Below, piece by piece: positions 48,835 through 57,790 of a stretch of DNA of 64,000 nt. A program made the translations under genes and the position numbers. The notes under the pieces are model-generated. The model had not been told where the DNA came from. It was given only the letters and a program-made list of their open reading frames with translations, and ran no database searches. The stretch's first letter is position 1; every line of letters starts with the position of its first letter. This DNA is from an uncultured Oscillospiraceae bacterium (lineage in GTDB: Bacteria > Bacillota > Clostridia > Oscillospirales > Oscillospiraceae), in contig CALWVV010000002.1 of the NCBI GenBank assembly GCA_944385035.1, positions 124,001 to 188,000 of the forward strand, read 5' to 3'.

Positions 48835-49335
48835 ATGTTTATGTCTGTGGATCCGAAGTCCCTGGATCAGAATGTCTTTTCTCTCATTGGAGATCAGTGG
48901 ATGCTCATCACCGCCGGTACGGCGGAAGCCTGCAATACCATGACCGCCTCCTGGGGTGGGCTGGGGGTACTCTGGGGAGCACCCGCAGCCACCTGCTATA
49001 TCCGGCCCCAGCGCTATACCAAGGAGTTTGTGGATCGGGAGGAGTACTTCACCCTCGCGTTTTTCTCTGAGGAGTACCGCAAACAGCTTTCCTTGTGCGG
49101 CTCCAAAAGCGGCCGGGAGGTAGACAAGGTAAAGGAATGTGGCTTCACGGTGAAAACGGCTGCCTGCGGTGCCCCCTACTTTGAGGAGGCCCAGCTGGTT
49201 CTGGTGTGCCGCAAGCGCTTTGCCCAGGCAATGGACCCCAACCACATTCCCCAGGAAATCAAGGAGAAGTGGTATCCCCAGGAGGACTACCACACCATGT
49301 ATATCGGCGAGATCGTCGAGGTTTTGAAAAAGTAA
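48835..49335 (+). CDS. Flavin reductase-like (FMN-binding split barrel) protein
   Basis: A 166-residue protein. 'WMLITAGTAEACNTMTASWGGLGVLWGAPAATCYIRPQRYTKEFVDREEYFTLAFFSEEYRKQLSLCGSKSGREVDK' is the core of the flavin reductase/flavoredoxin-type family that binds FMN. In anaerobes such proteins pass electrons between ferredoxin or NAD(P)H and acceptors; the partner is unknown. ATG 48835 follows AAGGAGG; an ATG two codons later is equally possible. Confidence 0.88.
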   Translation: MFMSVDPKSLDQNVFSLIGDQWMLITAGTAEACNTMTASWGGLGVLWGAPAATCYIRPQRYTKEFVDREEYFTLAFFSEEYRKQLSLCGSKSGREVDKVKECGFTVKTAACGAPYFEEAQLVLVCRKRFAQAMDPNHIPQEIKEKWYPQEDYHTMYIGEIVEVLKK

Positions 49336-49348
49336 AACAAATCCCCTT

Positions 49349-49384
49349 TCGAAAAAGCGCAGAACATGCTTTTTCGAATTTTTG
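49349..49384 (+). terminator. Intrinsic terminator before hflX
   Basis: TTCGAAAAAGC (49349-49359) pairs with GCTTTTTCGAA (49368-49378), followed by TTTTT that runs into the hflX ribosome site. Confidence 0.8.
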
Positions 49385-49392
49385 GAGGTTTT

Positions 49393-50682
49393 ATGTCCGA
49401 GAAGTTCACACAAGAGAAGTATAACCGGGCGGTGCTGGTGGGCCTTAATGCCTTCAGCCTGTCACGGGAGGAGAACGCCACTGAGGAGTCCATGGAGGAA
49501 CTTTCCGCCCTGCTGGAGACGGCAGGGGGCGAGACGGTGGGGGTCGTCATGCAGTCCAAGGACAGCCCCGATCCCCGCACCTTCATCGGCGAGGGCAAGG
49601 TGGCCGAGGTCCGGGATCTGGTCCAGGCTATGGACGCGGACATGGTGATTTTTGACAACAGCCTGTCCCCCTCTCAGCAGCGGGTACTCAGCGAGGAGCT
49701 GAAGGTGTCTGTGCTGGACCGCTCCGCACTGATTTTAGATATCTTCGCCCAGCGGGCCCGCACACGGGAGGGGCGGCTCCAGGTAGAGCTGGCCCAGTAC
49801 AAATATCTGCTGCCCCGGCTTTTAGGTATGTGGAAGCATCTGGAGCGCCAGGAGGGTGCCATCGGTACCCGCGGCCCCGGTGAGACCCAGCTGGAGAGCG
49901 ACCGGCGGCATATTCACAAGAAAATTTCCAAGCTGGAGGCCGAGTTGAAGGACGTGCGCCGGGTCCGGGCCACCCAGCGGGAGCGGCGTATCAAAAATGA
50001 GGTCCCAGTGGTAGCCATTGTGGGCTATACCAATGCGGGTAAGTCCACCCTCCTGAACCATCTGACCGGGGCGGAGATCCCCGCCAACAACCGCCTCTTT
50101 GATACCCTGGATACCACCACTCGCACCCTGGAGATTTCTGACACCTGTACCGTGCTCATCTCCGACACGGTGGGCTTTATCCGCAAGCTCCCCCACCATT
50201 TGGTGGAGGCCTTCAAGGCTACTTTGGAGGAGCTGGAGTATGCCGACCTTCTCCTCCATGTCATCGATTCCTCCAGCCCCCAGTGGCGGGAACAGGCCGA
50301 GGTGGTGGAGCAGCTCATCCACGAGCTGGGAGCCGATCAGACTCCCCGCATCGAGGTTTTCAACAAGTGCGATTTGTGGACCGGGGACATCCGTCCCCAC
50401 GGAGAGGGCCGGGTATCCATCTCCGCCAAGACCGGGGAGGGAGTGCCCGAGCTCCTGGCCGCCATCGGCCGGGTGCTGGACAACGGTGCCCGGCGGGTCA
50501 CCATCCACCTGCCCTATGACAAGGGCGGGCTTCTGGAGGCCCTCTATAAAGAGGCCAAGGTGGAAAACGTAGAGTACAGCGAGACCATCGACGTTGTGGC
50601 TGTGTGCACACCCAAGATCATCGGACAGTTGGGACCCCTGGTGGAAGGATGGAAGCCTCACAAGGAACCCTGGGAGGACTAG
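49393..50682 (+). CDS. hflX: Ribosome-splitting GTPase HflX
   Basis: A 429-residue GTPase. The N-terminal domain has 'AVLVGLNAF', 'PDPRTFIGEGKVAEV', 'MVIFDNSLSPSQQRVL', 'RSALILDIFAQRARTREGRLQVELAQYKYLLPRL' and 'GAIGTRGPGETQLESDRR'. The G domain has 'AIVGYTNAGKSTLLN', 'DTVGFIRKLPHHLVEAFKATLEE' and 'NKCD'. HflX rescues stalled or heat-damaged 70S ribosomes. ATG 49393 follows GGAGG; the extension to 49366 lies within the terminator. Confidence 0.95.
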   Translation: MSEKFTQEKYNRAVLVGLNAFSLSREENATEESMEELSALLETAGGETVGVVMQSKDSPDPRTFIGEGKVAEVRDLVQAMDADMVIFDNSLSPSQQRVLSEELKVSVLDRSALILDIFAQRARTREGRLQVELAQYKYLLPRLLGMWKHLERQEGAIGTRGPGETQLESDRRHIHKKISKLEAELKDVRRVRATQRERRIKNEVPVVAIVGYTNAGKSTLLNHLTGAEIPANNRLFDTLDTTTRTLEISDTCTVLISDTVGFIRKLPHHLVEAFKATLEELEYADLLLHVIDSSSPQWREQAEVVEQLIHELGADQTPRIEVFNKCDLWTGDIRPHGEGRVSISAKTGEGVPELLAAIGRVLDNGARRVTIHLPYDKGGLLEALYKEAKVENVEYSETIDVVAVCTPKIIGQLGPLVEGWKPHKEPWED

Positions 50683-50800
50683 GGCGCAAACATGTTCTGC
50701 GGAACATGAGGGCTTTGCCCCTTGCGCCCTTCCAGGGGGAACCAGTTCCCCCTGGATACGGGCCTTCGGCCCGATACCCCCTCCGCTCTCCGAGGGGAGC
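50681..50800. repeat. Hairpin-packed intergenic element between hflX and GNAT gene
   Basis: An outer stem AGGGCGCAA/TTGCGCCCT (50681-50730) encloses two hairpins (CATGTTC/GAACATG and GGGC/GCCC), a three-way-junction shape. It is followed by TCCAGGGGGAAC/GTTCCCCCTGGA (50731-50756), CGGGCC/GGCCCG (50759-50773) and CCCCTC/GAGGGG. Nearly every base is paired and there is no T tract. The first TAG-side stem overlaps the hflX stop. Confidence 0.7.
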
Positions 50801-50819
50801 GAGCAAGGAGAGTGCCGGT

Positions 50820-51365
50820 ATGATATTAGAAACACCGAGATTGACACTGCGTCCCTTTTTGGACCGGGATGCGGAAGATGTCTACGCCTACGCAAAGGAC
50901 CCCAGAGTGGGCCCGGCAGCGGGCTGGCCGCCCCATACCAGTGTGGAGAATAGTCTGGAGATCATCCGCACTGTTTTTGCCGCTCCCACTGTCTTTGCTC
51001 TGGTGGACCAGGAGAGCGGGAAGGTCATCGGTTCAGCTGGCTTTGTGGGCCGGCACCACACGGAGCTGCCCGGACCGGATGAAGAGCTGGGCTATGCCCT
51101 CAGTCCGGAGTTTTGGGGCCGGGGCCTGATGACGGAGGCAGCTTGGGAGCTGATCCGATGGGGCTTTGAGGAGCTGGGTCTTTGCACCATCTGGTGTAAC
51201 CACTATGAGGGGAATGAGCGTTCCCGCCGGGTCATTGAAAAGTGTGGCTTTCACCACCAATTTTCCCAGGAGGAAACGGTGGAGCTGATGGGAGAGCGGC
51301 GGCTGACCCATTACTATGCCCTAAGCCGGAAGGATTGGGCAGCCAGACAGGCGGTGAAGCAATGA
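50820..51365 (+). CDS. GNAT family N-acetyltransferase (RimJ/RimL-like)
   Basis: A 181-residue acetyltransferase: 'ILETPRLTLRPFLDRDAEDVYAYAKDPRV' at the start, 'GYALSPEFWGRGLMTEAAWELIRWGFEELGL' (acetyl-CoA loop) and 'NERSRRVIEKCGFHHQFSQEE', the usual RimJ/RimL layout. The acceptor (protein N terminus or small amine) is not known. ATG 50820 follows AAGGAGAG. Its stop overlaps the start of the YigZ gene (ATGA). Confidence 0.93.
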   Translation: MILETPRLTLRPFLDRDAEDVYAYAKDPRVGPAAGWPPHTSVENSLEIIRTVFAAPTVFALVDQESGKVIGSAGFVGRHHTELPGPDEELGYALSPEFWGRGLMTEAAWELIRWGFEELGLCTIWCNHYEGNERSRRVIEKCGFHHQFSQEETVELMGERRLTHYYALSRKDWAARQAVKQ

Positions 51366-52003
51366 CCGAATATTATATTCCCACCCGAGAGGGAGTGGGA
51401 GAGCTGGTGGAAAAGCGCTCCCGTTTCCTGGGCCATGTGTGGCGGGTATCCTCGGAGGAAGAAGCCAGGGAAAAGATTGAGGCCACCCGGAAAAAACACT
51501 ACGATGCCCGACACAATTGCTGGTGTTATATCATCCAGGACGGCCCTACCCGCTACTCCGACGACGGAGAGCCCCAGGGAACCGCCGGACAGCCCATGCT
51601 CAACGTGTTCCAGCGGGAGGGCGTGGTCAATGTGTGCTGTGTGGTCACCCGGTACTTTGGAGGGATCCTCCTGGGAGCCGGAGGGCTGGTCCGGGCCTAT
51701 ACCCAAAGTGCCAAAGATGCCCTGGATGCGGCTGGAATCTCGGTGGTGCGCCGGTGGGTGGCCATGGAGGTCCCCTGTACCTATGCCCAGTTTGAACAGG
51801 CCCGCCGGACGGTGGAGGCTTTTTCCGGGGTGGTGGAGCAGGTAGACTATGGCGCTGATGTGGTGCTCTCTGCGCTGCTCCCTGAGGAGCGGGCAGGGGA
51901 GTTTGCCGCCCATATTTTGGATGCTTCTGCCGGCACGATCGAGGTGCTGGAGGCAGGGGAACAATTTAAGGATGTGCCCCTCCGGGGCCCCGTGGGAGAG
52001 TAA
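51362..52003 (+). CDS. YigZ/IMPACT family protein (UPF0029)
   Basis: A 213-residue protein. 'EKRSRFLGHVWRVSSEEEAREKIEATRKKHYDARHNCWCYII', 'YSDDGEPQGTAGQPMLNVFQREGVVNVCCVVTRYFGGILLGAGGLVRAYTQSAKDAL' are strong YigZ signatures, and the C-terminal domain (DUF1949) has an EF-G domain IV-like fold. The family is related to yeast Yih1/IMPACT regulators of translation control; the bacterial role is unclear. Translationally coupled to the GNAT gene. Confidence 0.93.
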   Translation: MTEYYIPTREGVGELVEKRSRFLGHVWRVSSEEEAREKIEATRKKHYDARHNCWCYIIQDGPTRYSDDGEPQGTAGQPMLNVFQREGVVNVCCVVTRYFGGILLGAGGLVRAYTQSAKDALDAAGISVVRRWVAMEVPCTYAQFEQARRTVEAFSGVVEQVDYGADVVLSALLPEERAGEFAAHILDASAGTIEVLEAGEQFKDVPLRGPVGE

Positions 52004-52007
52004 ACAA

Positions 52008-52041
52008 ACAGGCTGTCATCGCTGGATGACGGCCTGTTTTT
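52008..52041 (+). terminator. Intrinsic terminator after YigZ gene
   Basis: CAGGC-t-GTCATC pairs with GATGAC-g-GCCTG, followed by TTTTT. Confidence 0.9.
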
Positions 52042-52098
52042 GTATTTATTGCACAAATCGAAAACGTTTCCATTATGCGAGTTCAACAATTATCGTCC

Positions 52099-52127
52099 TT
52101 GACGTTGCCAAAACCTGCTGGTAAAAT
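52099..52127 (+). promoter_or_regulatory. Promoter of the HPr-like gene
   Basis: TTGACG (52099-52104), 17-nt spacer, TAAAAT (52122-52127), followed by a 95-nt GC-rich leader with partial pairing potential. Confidence 0.75.
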
Positions 52128-52228
52128 ACCGGTGACCATTCAGAAAGGTGGTCCTAAGCGCCCAGGCTGGAGGAGCGATCCGGAGGCCTGTGCGGCGCGT
52201 AAATTCTGAAGTAATGGAGGAATCAAGT

Positions 52229-52450
52229 ATGGTACGTGAGATTGAGATCAAGGACGGCTCTCAGGTAGAGAAGATCAACCGGCTGGCTTGCAACACTCCC
52301 TTTGAGGTTTGGCTGAGTTCCGGCACTCTTATGCTGGATGCCCGTTCCCTGCTGGGGTTGTTCGCTCTGGTGGGCAAGAAGGCCCTGGTTGTGGCCGAGG
52401 ATGACGTGAATCCACGGGCATTTAACAAGCTGGTCAATAAGATGGTGTAA
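52229..52450 (+). CDS. HPr-like protein lacking the phosphorylatable histidine
   Basis: A 73-residue protein starting at ATG 52229 after ATGGAGG. 'VREIEIKDGSQVEKINRLACNTPFEVWLSSGTLMLDARSLLGLFALVGKKALVV' follows the HPr fold: the regulatory serine segment (NLKSIMGVM in HPr) is kept as 'DARSLLGLFAL', but the active-site loop with His15 (GIHARPA) is replaced by residues without His. Like Bacillus Crh it may be only Ser-phosphorylated and act with CcpA rather than carry phosphate for the PTS. No ptsI or PTS gene is nearby. Confidence 0.82.
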   Translation: MVREIEIKDGSQVEKINRLACNTPFEVWLSSGTLMLDARSLLGLFALVGKKALVVAEDDVNPRAFNKLVNKMV

Positions 52451-52503
52451 CCATTGGAAGCGGCTATATGTCCCCCGATTTTGGATGACATGGCTGCAGC
52501 AAA

Positions 52504-52543
52504 CGACACCCCCGCATCTCATGGAGACACGGGGGTGTCGTTG
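52504..52543. terminator. Hairpin between HPr-like gene and hppA
   Basis: ACGACACCCCCG pairs with CGGGGGTGTCGT between convergent genes. T tracts on both sides are weak, so efficiency is uncertain. Confidence 0.65.
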
Positions 52544-52555
52544 TATTATGGAAGA

Positions 52556-54658
52556 TTACAGCAGGTGGAAGTTCACAATGAGCCCGGAGAATACAATGGA
52601 TACGGTGGACACCAGTTTAATAAGAATGTTCAAGGAAGGGCCAGAGGTGTCTTTGAAGGGGTCGCCCACCGTGTCGCCGATGACAGCGGCCTTGTGCTGG
52701 TCGGAGCCCTTCCCGCCGTGGTGGCCGGCTTCGATGTACTTCTTGGCGTTGTCCCAGGCTCCGCCGGCGTTGGACATGAACACCGCCATGGCAAAGCCGC
52801 TGACAGATACGCCGCCCAGAAGACCCACCACGCCCTCTACAGAGAGAATGAGGCCGGTGAGGATGGGGACGATAATGGCCAGCAGGGAGGGCTTCACCAT
52901 CTCACGCAGGGCGCCTTTGGTGCACAGGCCTACGCAGGAGGCGTAGTCAGGATCGGCCTTGCCGTCCATGATCCCCGCGATCTCTCGGAACTGCCGGCGG
53001 ACCTCCACCACGATGGACTGGGCGGCCCGCTGCACCGCGCTCATCGTGAAAGCGGCAAAGACGAAGGTGAGCATGGCTCCAATGAACAATCCCACCAGAA
53101 CGGCGGGGTTGGTGAGGGACAGGTCGGGGGCATGGTCCATCTTGGCCTTGACAATGTCCACATAGCTTACCAGCAGGGCCAAGGCGGTGAGGGCGGCGGA
53201 GCCGATGGCAAAGCCCTTGCCGGTAGCGGCGGTGGTGTTGCCCAGAGAATCCAGAGCGTCTGTGCGTTCCCGGACTTCCTTACCCAGACCGGACATTTCG
53301 GCAATGCCGCCGGCGTTGTCGGCTACGGGGCCGTAGGCGTCGGTAGCCAGGGTGATGCCCAGGGTGGAGAGCATGCCCACAGCGGCAATGCCGATTCCGT
53401 AAAGTCCTTTGGAAAAGAGGAGCGTGTAATTCTCAGAAGCAGTGGTCATGGTGCCTCCGGCGGCCAGGAAAGAGACAATGACCGCTGCGCCTACAATAAG
53501 GATAGGAGCGATGGTGGACAGCATGCCCAGGGAGAGGCCTCCGATGATGGTGGTGGCGGCGCCCGTCTCAGTGGCGTCGGCCAAACCCTGGGTAGGCTTA
53601 TAGGTATCGGAGGTATAGTATTCCGTGAAGTAGCCGATGGCACAACCGCCGGCAAGGCCGCAGAGGATGGCGATGTAGACGCCCCAGCTGCCCAGGATGA
53701 AGTAGGTGAGGGGGGCGGCGATGATGGCGGCCAGGACGGCGGCGGTATAGGTGCCCTTACGCAGGGTGCCCAGCAGCTCCCGCTGGGAGGCACCTTCGCG
53801 GGTGCGGATGAGGAAGGACCCAAAGATGGAACACAGAATGCCCACCACAGCCAGGGCAATGGGCAGCAGCATGGCGCCCCAGCTGTTGTCTGGATAGGCG
53901 GCCACACCCAGAGCGAAGGTGGCCAGGATGGAGCCCACATAGCTCTCGTAGAGGTCAGCGCCCATACCGGCCACGTCGCCGACATTATCGCCCACGTTGT
54001 CGGCGATGGTGGCGGGGTTGCGGGGGTCGTCCTCCGGGATACCGGCCTCCACCTTGCCCACCAGGTCGGCGCCTACATCCGCGGCCTTGGTAAAAATACC
54101 GCCGCCCACACGGGCGAAAAGGGCCATGAAGGAGGCACCCATGCCGAACATCACCATAGTCTGTGCAATCTTAGCGGCATCAAAGTGAGCAATGTACTTC
54201 AAAATGTGGAACCACACAGAGATATCCAGAAGTCCCAGACCCACCACCGTGAAGCCCATGACGGCGCCGGAGGAAAAGGCCACATTGAGGCCCTTGTTCA
54301 GGCTTTCGCTAGCGGCCTGGGCAGTGCGGGCGTTGGCAGAGGTGGCGATCCTCATGCCCACAAAGCCTGCCAGGGCGGAGTAGATGCCGCCGGTGAGGAA
54401 GGCAAATGGGATAAACCAGTTATCCAGCAGTTGGAAATAGGCCAGGATCAGCAACACCAAAAAGACCACAACAAAGACCTTGGCCACGGTGACGTACTGG
54501 TGACGTAAGTAGGCGTTTGCGCCTTGGCGGATTGCCGCGGCAATTTTTTTCATGGTGTCGTTCCCCTCAGAGAAGGAGAGGACCCTGCGGCTCTGGAAGA
54601 GAGCAAAGAGGAGGGCGGCCAGGGCTCCGGCAAGTCCGATCCAGAAGAATTGATCCAT
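52556..54658 (-). CDS. hppA: Membrane-bound pyrophosphatase, K+-dependent type
   Basis: A 700-residue protein with about 16 membrane segments that couples PPi hydrolysis to H+ or Na+ pumping. The active-site loops are '[55 protein letters not shown]' and '[47 protein letters not shown]'. The segment '[23 protein letters not shown]' has Ala rather than Lys at the position that separates the K+-dependent from the K+-independent subfamily. In anaerobes such enzymes save energy from biosynthetic PPi. Na+ versus H+ specificity cannot be settled here. Confidence 0.96.
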   Translation of the reverse strand: MDQFFWIGLAGALAALLFALFQSRRVLSFSEGNDTMKKIAAAIRQGANAYLRHQYVTVAKVFVVVFLVLLILAYFQLLDNWFIPFAFLTGGIYSALAGFVGMRIATSANARTAQAASESLNKGLNVAFSSGAVMGFTVVGLGLLDISVWFHILKYIAHFDAAKIAQTMVMFGMGASFMALFARVGGGIFTKAADVGADLVGKVEAGIPEDDPRNPATIADNVGDNVGDVAGMGADLYESYVGSILATFALGVAAYPDNSWGAMLLPIALAVVGILCSIFGSFLIRTREGASQRELLGTLRKGTYTAAVLAAIIAAPLTYFILGSWGVYIAILCGLAGGCAIGYFTEYYTSDTYKPTQGLADATETGAATTIIGGLSLGMLSTIAPILIVGAAVIVSFLAAGGTMTTASENYTLLFSKGLYGIGIAAVGMLSTLGITLATDAYGPVADNAGGIAEMSGLGKEVRERTDALDSLGNTTAATGKGFAIGSAALTALALLVSYVDIVKAKMDHAPDLSLTNPAVLVGLFIGAMLTFVFAAFTMSAVQRAAQSIVVEVRRQFREIAGIMDGKADPDYASCVGLCTKGALREMVKPSLLAIIVPILTGLILSVEGVVGLLGGVSVSGFAMAVFMSNAGGAWDNAKKYIEAGHHGGKGSDQHKAAVIGDTVGDPFKDTSGPSLNILIKLVSTVSIVFSGLIVNFHLL

Positions 54659-54735
54659 GATTTTACACGCTCCTTACCTATGCAGAAGTGATATTGACCA
54701 AATATTTTATGATTTTGTGGGGGTTATATGTGAAT

Positions 54736-54763
54736 ATTTTACCACAATAAAAAAGAAATGCAA
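54736..54763 (-). promoter_or_regulatory. hppA promoter
   Basis: Minus-strand TTGCAT (54758-54763), 16-nt spacer, TAAAAT (54736-54741), with an AT-rich untranslated leader of about 70 nt. Confidence 0.65.
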
Positions 54764-54859
54764 GAACATAATTTAGTTCCTTAAAATATCAAGTCGTTTG
54801 AGCGCGTTTCATTCAAATAAAAAGAGAAATCCGGAACGATCCAATATCTGTCTGAACAG

Positions 54860-54890
54860 AAAAAACCGCCCCTTTGGAGAGGGGCGGCTT
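54860..54890 (-). terminator. Terminator of the trkA-trkH operon
   Basis: CCGCCCCT pairs with AGGGGCGG around TTGGAG; the minus strand continues into a T run. Confidence 0.87.
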
Positions 54891-54908
54891 TGCTGTAAAA
54901 ACAGAAAC

Positions 54909-56348
54909 TCAGGTTCTGCGCCAGGCAGTGGGGCTGAAGAGAATGAGAATGGGGAAAATTTCCAGCCGTCCGGCAATCATGCACAGGGACATAACGCCCT
55001 TGGACAGGGAGGAGAAGGCGGAGAAGTTGCCCATGGGGCCGATGACCTCCAGACCGGGGCCCACGTTGCTCACGCAGGTGAGAGAGGCACTGAAGGAGAC
55101 GGCAAAGGAGTTGCCGTCCAAAGAGATAATGAGGGCGGCCCAGAAGACCAGAAGTACATAGGCCCCCACAAAGACCAACAGAGAGTGGAGGGTATCCTCG
55201 CCCACCACCTTGCCGTCCAGCTTCACAACCTCCACCGCGCGGGGGTGAGTGATACGGTGCAGCTCTCGACGGATGGAACGCAGGAGGGTGAGAATTCGGG
55301 AGCACTTTATGCCGCCGCCGGTGGAACCGGCACAGGCTCCGCAGAACATGAGCAAAATTAAAATCACCTGGGAAAACTGTGGCCAGAGCACATAATCCGC
55401 CGTGGCAAAGCCGGTGGTGGAAATAATGGAGGCCACTTGGAACACGGTGTAGCGCAGGCTCTCCCACACACTGGTATAGAAGCCCAGGTTGGCCAGGGTG
55501 ATGAGCACAGTGGCCCCGGAGACCACCAGGAGGAAGAACCGAAGCTCATCGCTTTCCAGAGCTTCCTTCCACCGACGGGTGAGCAGGAGAAAATAGACGG
55601 CGAAGTTCAGGGAGAACAGAAGGATAAATACGGTAATGATCATCTCAATGGCTACGCTGTCATAGGCCGCCACACTGGTGTTTCGGTTGGAGAAGCCGCC
55701 GGTGCCCGCGGAAGAGAAGGCGTGGATGAAGCAATCGTAAAGGGGCATGCCTGCCAGCTTCAGACAGACGACCTCAAGGATGGTGAGGGCGAAGTACATG
55801 CTGTAGAGAATTTTGGAGGTCTGAGACTGCTTGGGTACCAGCTTGGAAAAGACGGGGCCCGGTGTCTCAGCCTGGGTGAGGTAGTGGGAGCGGATGCCCA
55901 TAGTAGGCACAATGGCGGTGGCCAGCACCAGTACGCCCATGCCCCCCAGCCAGTGGGTAAAGGAGCGCCAGAAAAGGATGCCACGGGGCAGAGACTCAAT
56001 GTCCGTGAGAATGGAGGCTCCCGTGGTGGTAAAGCCTGAGCAGGACTCGAAGATACAGTCCATGGGGGTGGCAAAGTAGCCGCAGAACAGGAAGGGCAGG
56101 GAGCCCACAAGGCCTGTGATGATCCAGATGAGACCCACGGAAATAAATCCCTCACGGGTAAAGAACTGCCGGTTTTTGCAGGGGAGGGCGGACAAGCCCA
56201 GTCCGCAGACGGCCACAATGGCAATGGTCAGCAGAAAGGGGGTGGGGTCCTCCCGGTATAAGAGGGCTACCATCAGCGGCAGCACCAGGGCCACGGCCTC
56301 CACCAGGAGGATCCGGCCCACCAGCTTTAAGACCAGCTTAATGTTCAT
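54909..56348 (-). CDS. trkH: K+ uptake channel subunit TrkH/KtrB type
   Basis: A 479-residue membrane protein with four pseudo-repeated M1-P-M2 units. The filter loops are 'CSGFTTTGASIL', 'FSSAGTGGFSNR', 'ISTTGFATAD' and 'TCVSNVGPGLE', each with the conserved filter glycine. 'HWLGGMGVLVLATAIVPTMG' is characteristic of TrkH. It moves K+ (or Na+) inward and is gated by the TrkA ring encoded directly upstream; the genes overlap by 4 nt. Confidence 0.95.
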   Translation of the reverse strand: MNIKLVLKLVGRILLVEAVALVLPLMVALLYREDPTPFLLTIAIVAVCGLGLSALPCKNRQFFTREGFISVGLIWIITGLVGSLPFLFCGYFATPMDCIFESCSGFTTTGASILTDIESLPRGILFWRSFTHWLGGMGVLVLATAIVPTMGIRSHYLTQAETPGPVFSKLVPKQSQTSKILYSMYFALTILEVVCLKLAGMPLYDCFIHAFSSAGTGGFSNRNTSVAAYDSVAIEMIITVFILLFSLNFAVYFLLLTRRWKEALESDELRFFLLVVSGATVLITLANLGFYTSVWESLRYTVFQVASIISTTGFATADYVLWPQFSQVILILLMFCGACAGSTGGGIKCSRILTLLRSIRRELHRITHPRAVEVVKLDGKVVGEDTLHSLLVFVGAYVLLVFWAALIISLDGNSFAVSFSASLTCVSNVGPGLEVIGPMGNFSAFSSLSKGVMSLCMIAGRLEIFPILILFSPTAWRRT

Positions 56349-57745
56349 GCTCCCGTGCCTCCCGAGGGTACCACAAAGCCAGAATCTTCATCATAGATGT
56401 CATTGAGATCCAAAATACCACCTCCGCGGGCAATGATGATCACAGAATCCTCCTCTTGAAGATAAGAGGAGCCCTCGGGGATAATGATTTCAGTGCCACG
56501 GACGATGACGGCCAGCAGCACCTCGGGCTTGAGGCGCAGGTCCTTCAGAGGCGTTCCAAGATGGTGCGTGTTTGGTCCCACGGTAAATTCCATCGCCTCT
56601 GCTGCCCCGTCGGCAATGCGGTGCAGGGAGTTCATGACGCTGCCCTGGGAGTTCTCCATCCCACGTACCCGGTGAAGGATGTGGGAAGCGGTAATGAATT
56701 TGGGGGAGACGACGCTGTCCAGACCTAAGGAGCGGACAATGCCCGCGTAGTTCTGGCGGTTACACTTGGTAACCACCTTGGGGAGTCCCATCTGCATGGC
56801 GTACAGGGAGATGATGAGGTTGTCCTCATCTCGGTCGGTCAGGGCGACAAAGGCGTCGGAATGAGAGAAGTTTTCGGAATCCAGTACTTCCGAGTCAGTG
56901 CCGTCCCCGCAGATGACCATAGCCGAGGGGAAGCGCTCGCTGATGAGCCGGCAGCGCTCCTCGCAGCGCTCCACAATTTTGAACCGGATGCCCGAGGAGG
57001 AGAGGAGCTTGGCCAGATACATGGAAATCTTGCCTCCGCCCACTAAAAAGACCTGCTTCACCTTTGGTGCGTAGCGGCCAAGCAGGTGGAAGAACTGGTC
57101 CAACCCATCCGGCTGGCCTACCAGATAGAGCTTGTCACCCTCCTGGGGGACATAGGAGCCGTTGGGAATAAAGACCTTGCCGTCCCGGTCAGCAGCGCAA
57201 AAGAGCAGGGAGAGCTTTTTTACCTGGGGAGAGAGGGTGTGGATGGGCTTGCCCACCAGAAAGTCCCCCTCCTGCAGACGCACGCCCATGAGCTCCACCC
57301 TTCCGCGGCAGAATGTCTCGATGTTGGCGGCGGCGGGGAAGCGCAGCAGACGGAAAATTTCGATGGCGGTAGCATTTTCCGGGTTGATGACCATGTCGAT
57401 CTTCAGGTTGCGGCGCAGGTCGGCCAGACTGCTGGTATACTCGGGGTTGCGGATGCGGGCAATGGTATAGCTGGCTCCCAGGCTCTTGGCGGTAAGGCAG
57501 CATACCATGTTTACCTCGTCGGAGCTGGTGGCGGCTACCAGCAGGTCAGCGCTGTCAACTCCGGCTTCCCGCAGCGTGGCCACGGACACACCATTGCCCC
57601 GGACGGTCATCACGTCCAACTGGTCACCCGCCCGGCGCAAGATTGCTTCACTCTGGTCCACAATGGTGATGTTGTGCTCCTCCAGCACCAGCTGCTCGGC
57701 TAGGGAAAAGCCAACCTTTCCACAGCCTACGATTACGATGTCCAT
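56345..57745 (-). CDS. trkA: Trk system K+ uptake regulatory subunit TrkA
   Basis: A 466-residue cytoplasmic protein with two RCK (TrkA-N/TrkA-C) modules. The first Rossmann motif is 'DIVIVGCGKVGFSLAEQL', the second 'VFLVGGGKISMYLAKLL'. Each is followed by a TrkA-C domain ('MGVRLQEGDFLVGKPI' and 'LGTPLKDLRLKPEVLLAVIVRG'). The tandem form assembles as a dimeric-tetrameric ring on TrkH and responds to NAD(H) or ATP/ADP. First gene of a two-gene operon. Confidence 0.95.
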   Translation of the reverse strand: MDIVIVGCGKVGFSLAEQLVLEEHNITIVDQSEAILRRAGDQLDVMTVRGNGVSVATLREAGVDSADLLVAATSSDEVNMVCCLTAKSLGASYTIARIRNPEYTSSLADLRRNLKIDMVINPENATAIEIFRLLRFPAAANIETFCRGRVELMGVRLQEGDFLVGKPIHTLSPQVKKLSLLFCAADRDGKVFIPNGSYVPQEGDKLYLVGQPDGLDQFFHLLGRYAPKVKQVFLVGGGKISMYLAKLLSSSGIRFKIVERCEERCRLISERFPSAMVICGDGTDSEVLDSENFSHSDAFVALTDRDEDNLIISLYAMQMGLPKVVTKCNRQNYAGIVRSLGLDSVVSPKFITASHILHRVRGMENSQGSVMNSLHRIADGAAEAMEFTVGPNTHHLGTPLKDLRLKPEVLLAVIVRGTEIIIPEGSSYLQEEDSVIIIARGGGILDLNDIYDEDSGFVVPSGGTGA

Positions 57746-57790
57746 GTCTCAGGAAATCCTTTCTATTGTAAATTAAATTGTAATAATGTG

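Noticed and set aside
52181..52215. GGCGCGTAAATTCTGAAG upstream of the HPr-like gene as a third copy of the 17.7/38.9-kb element
   Set aside because: Only about 18 nt match and the following hairpins are absent; chance similarity cannot be excluded.
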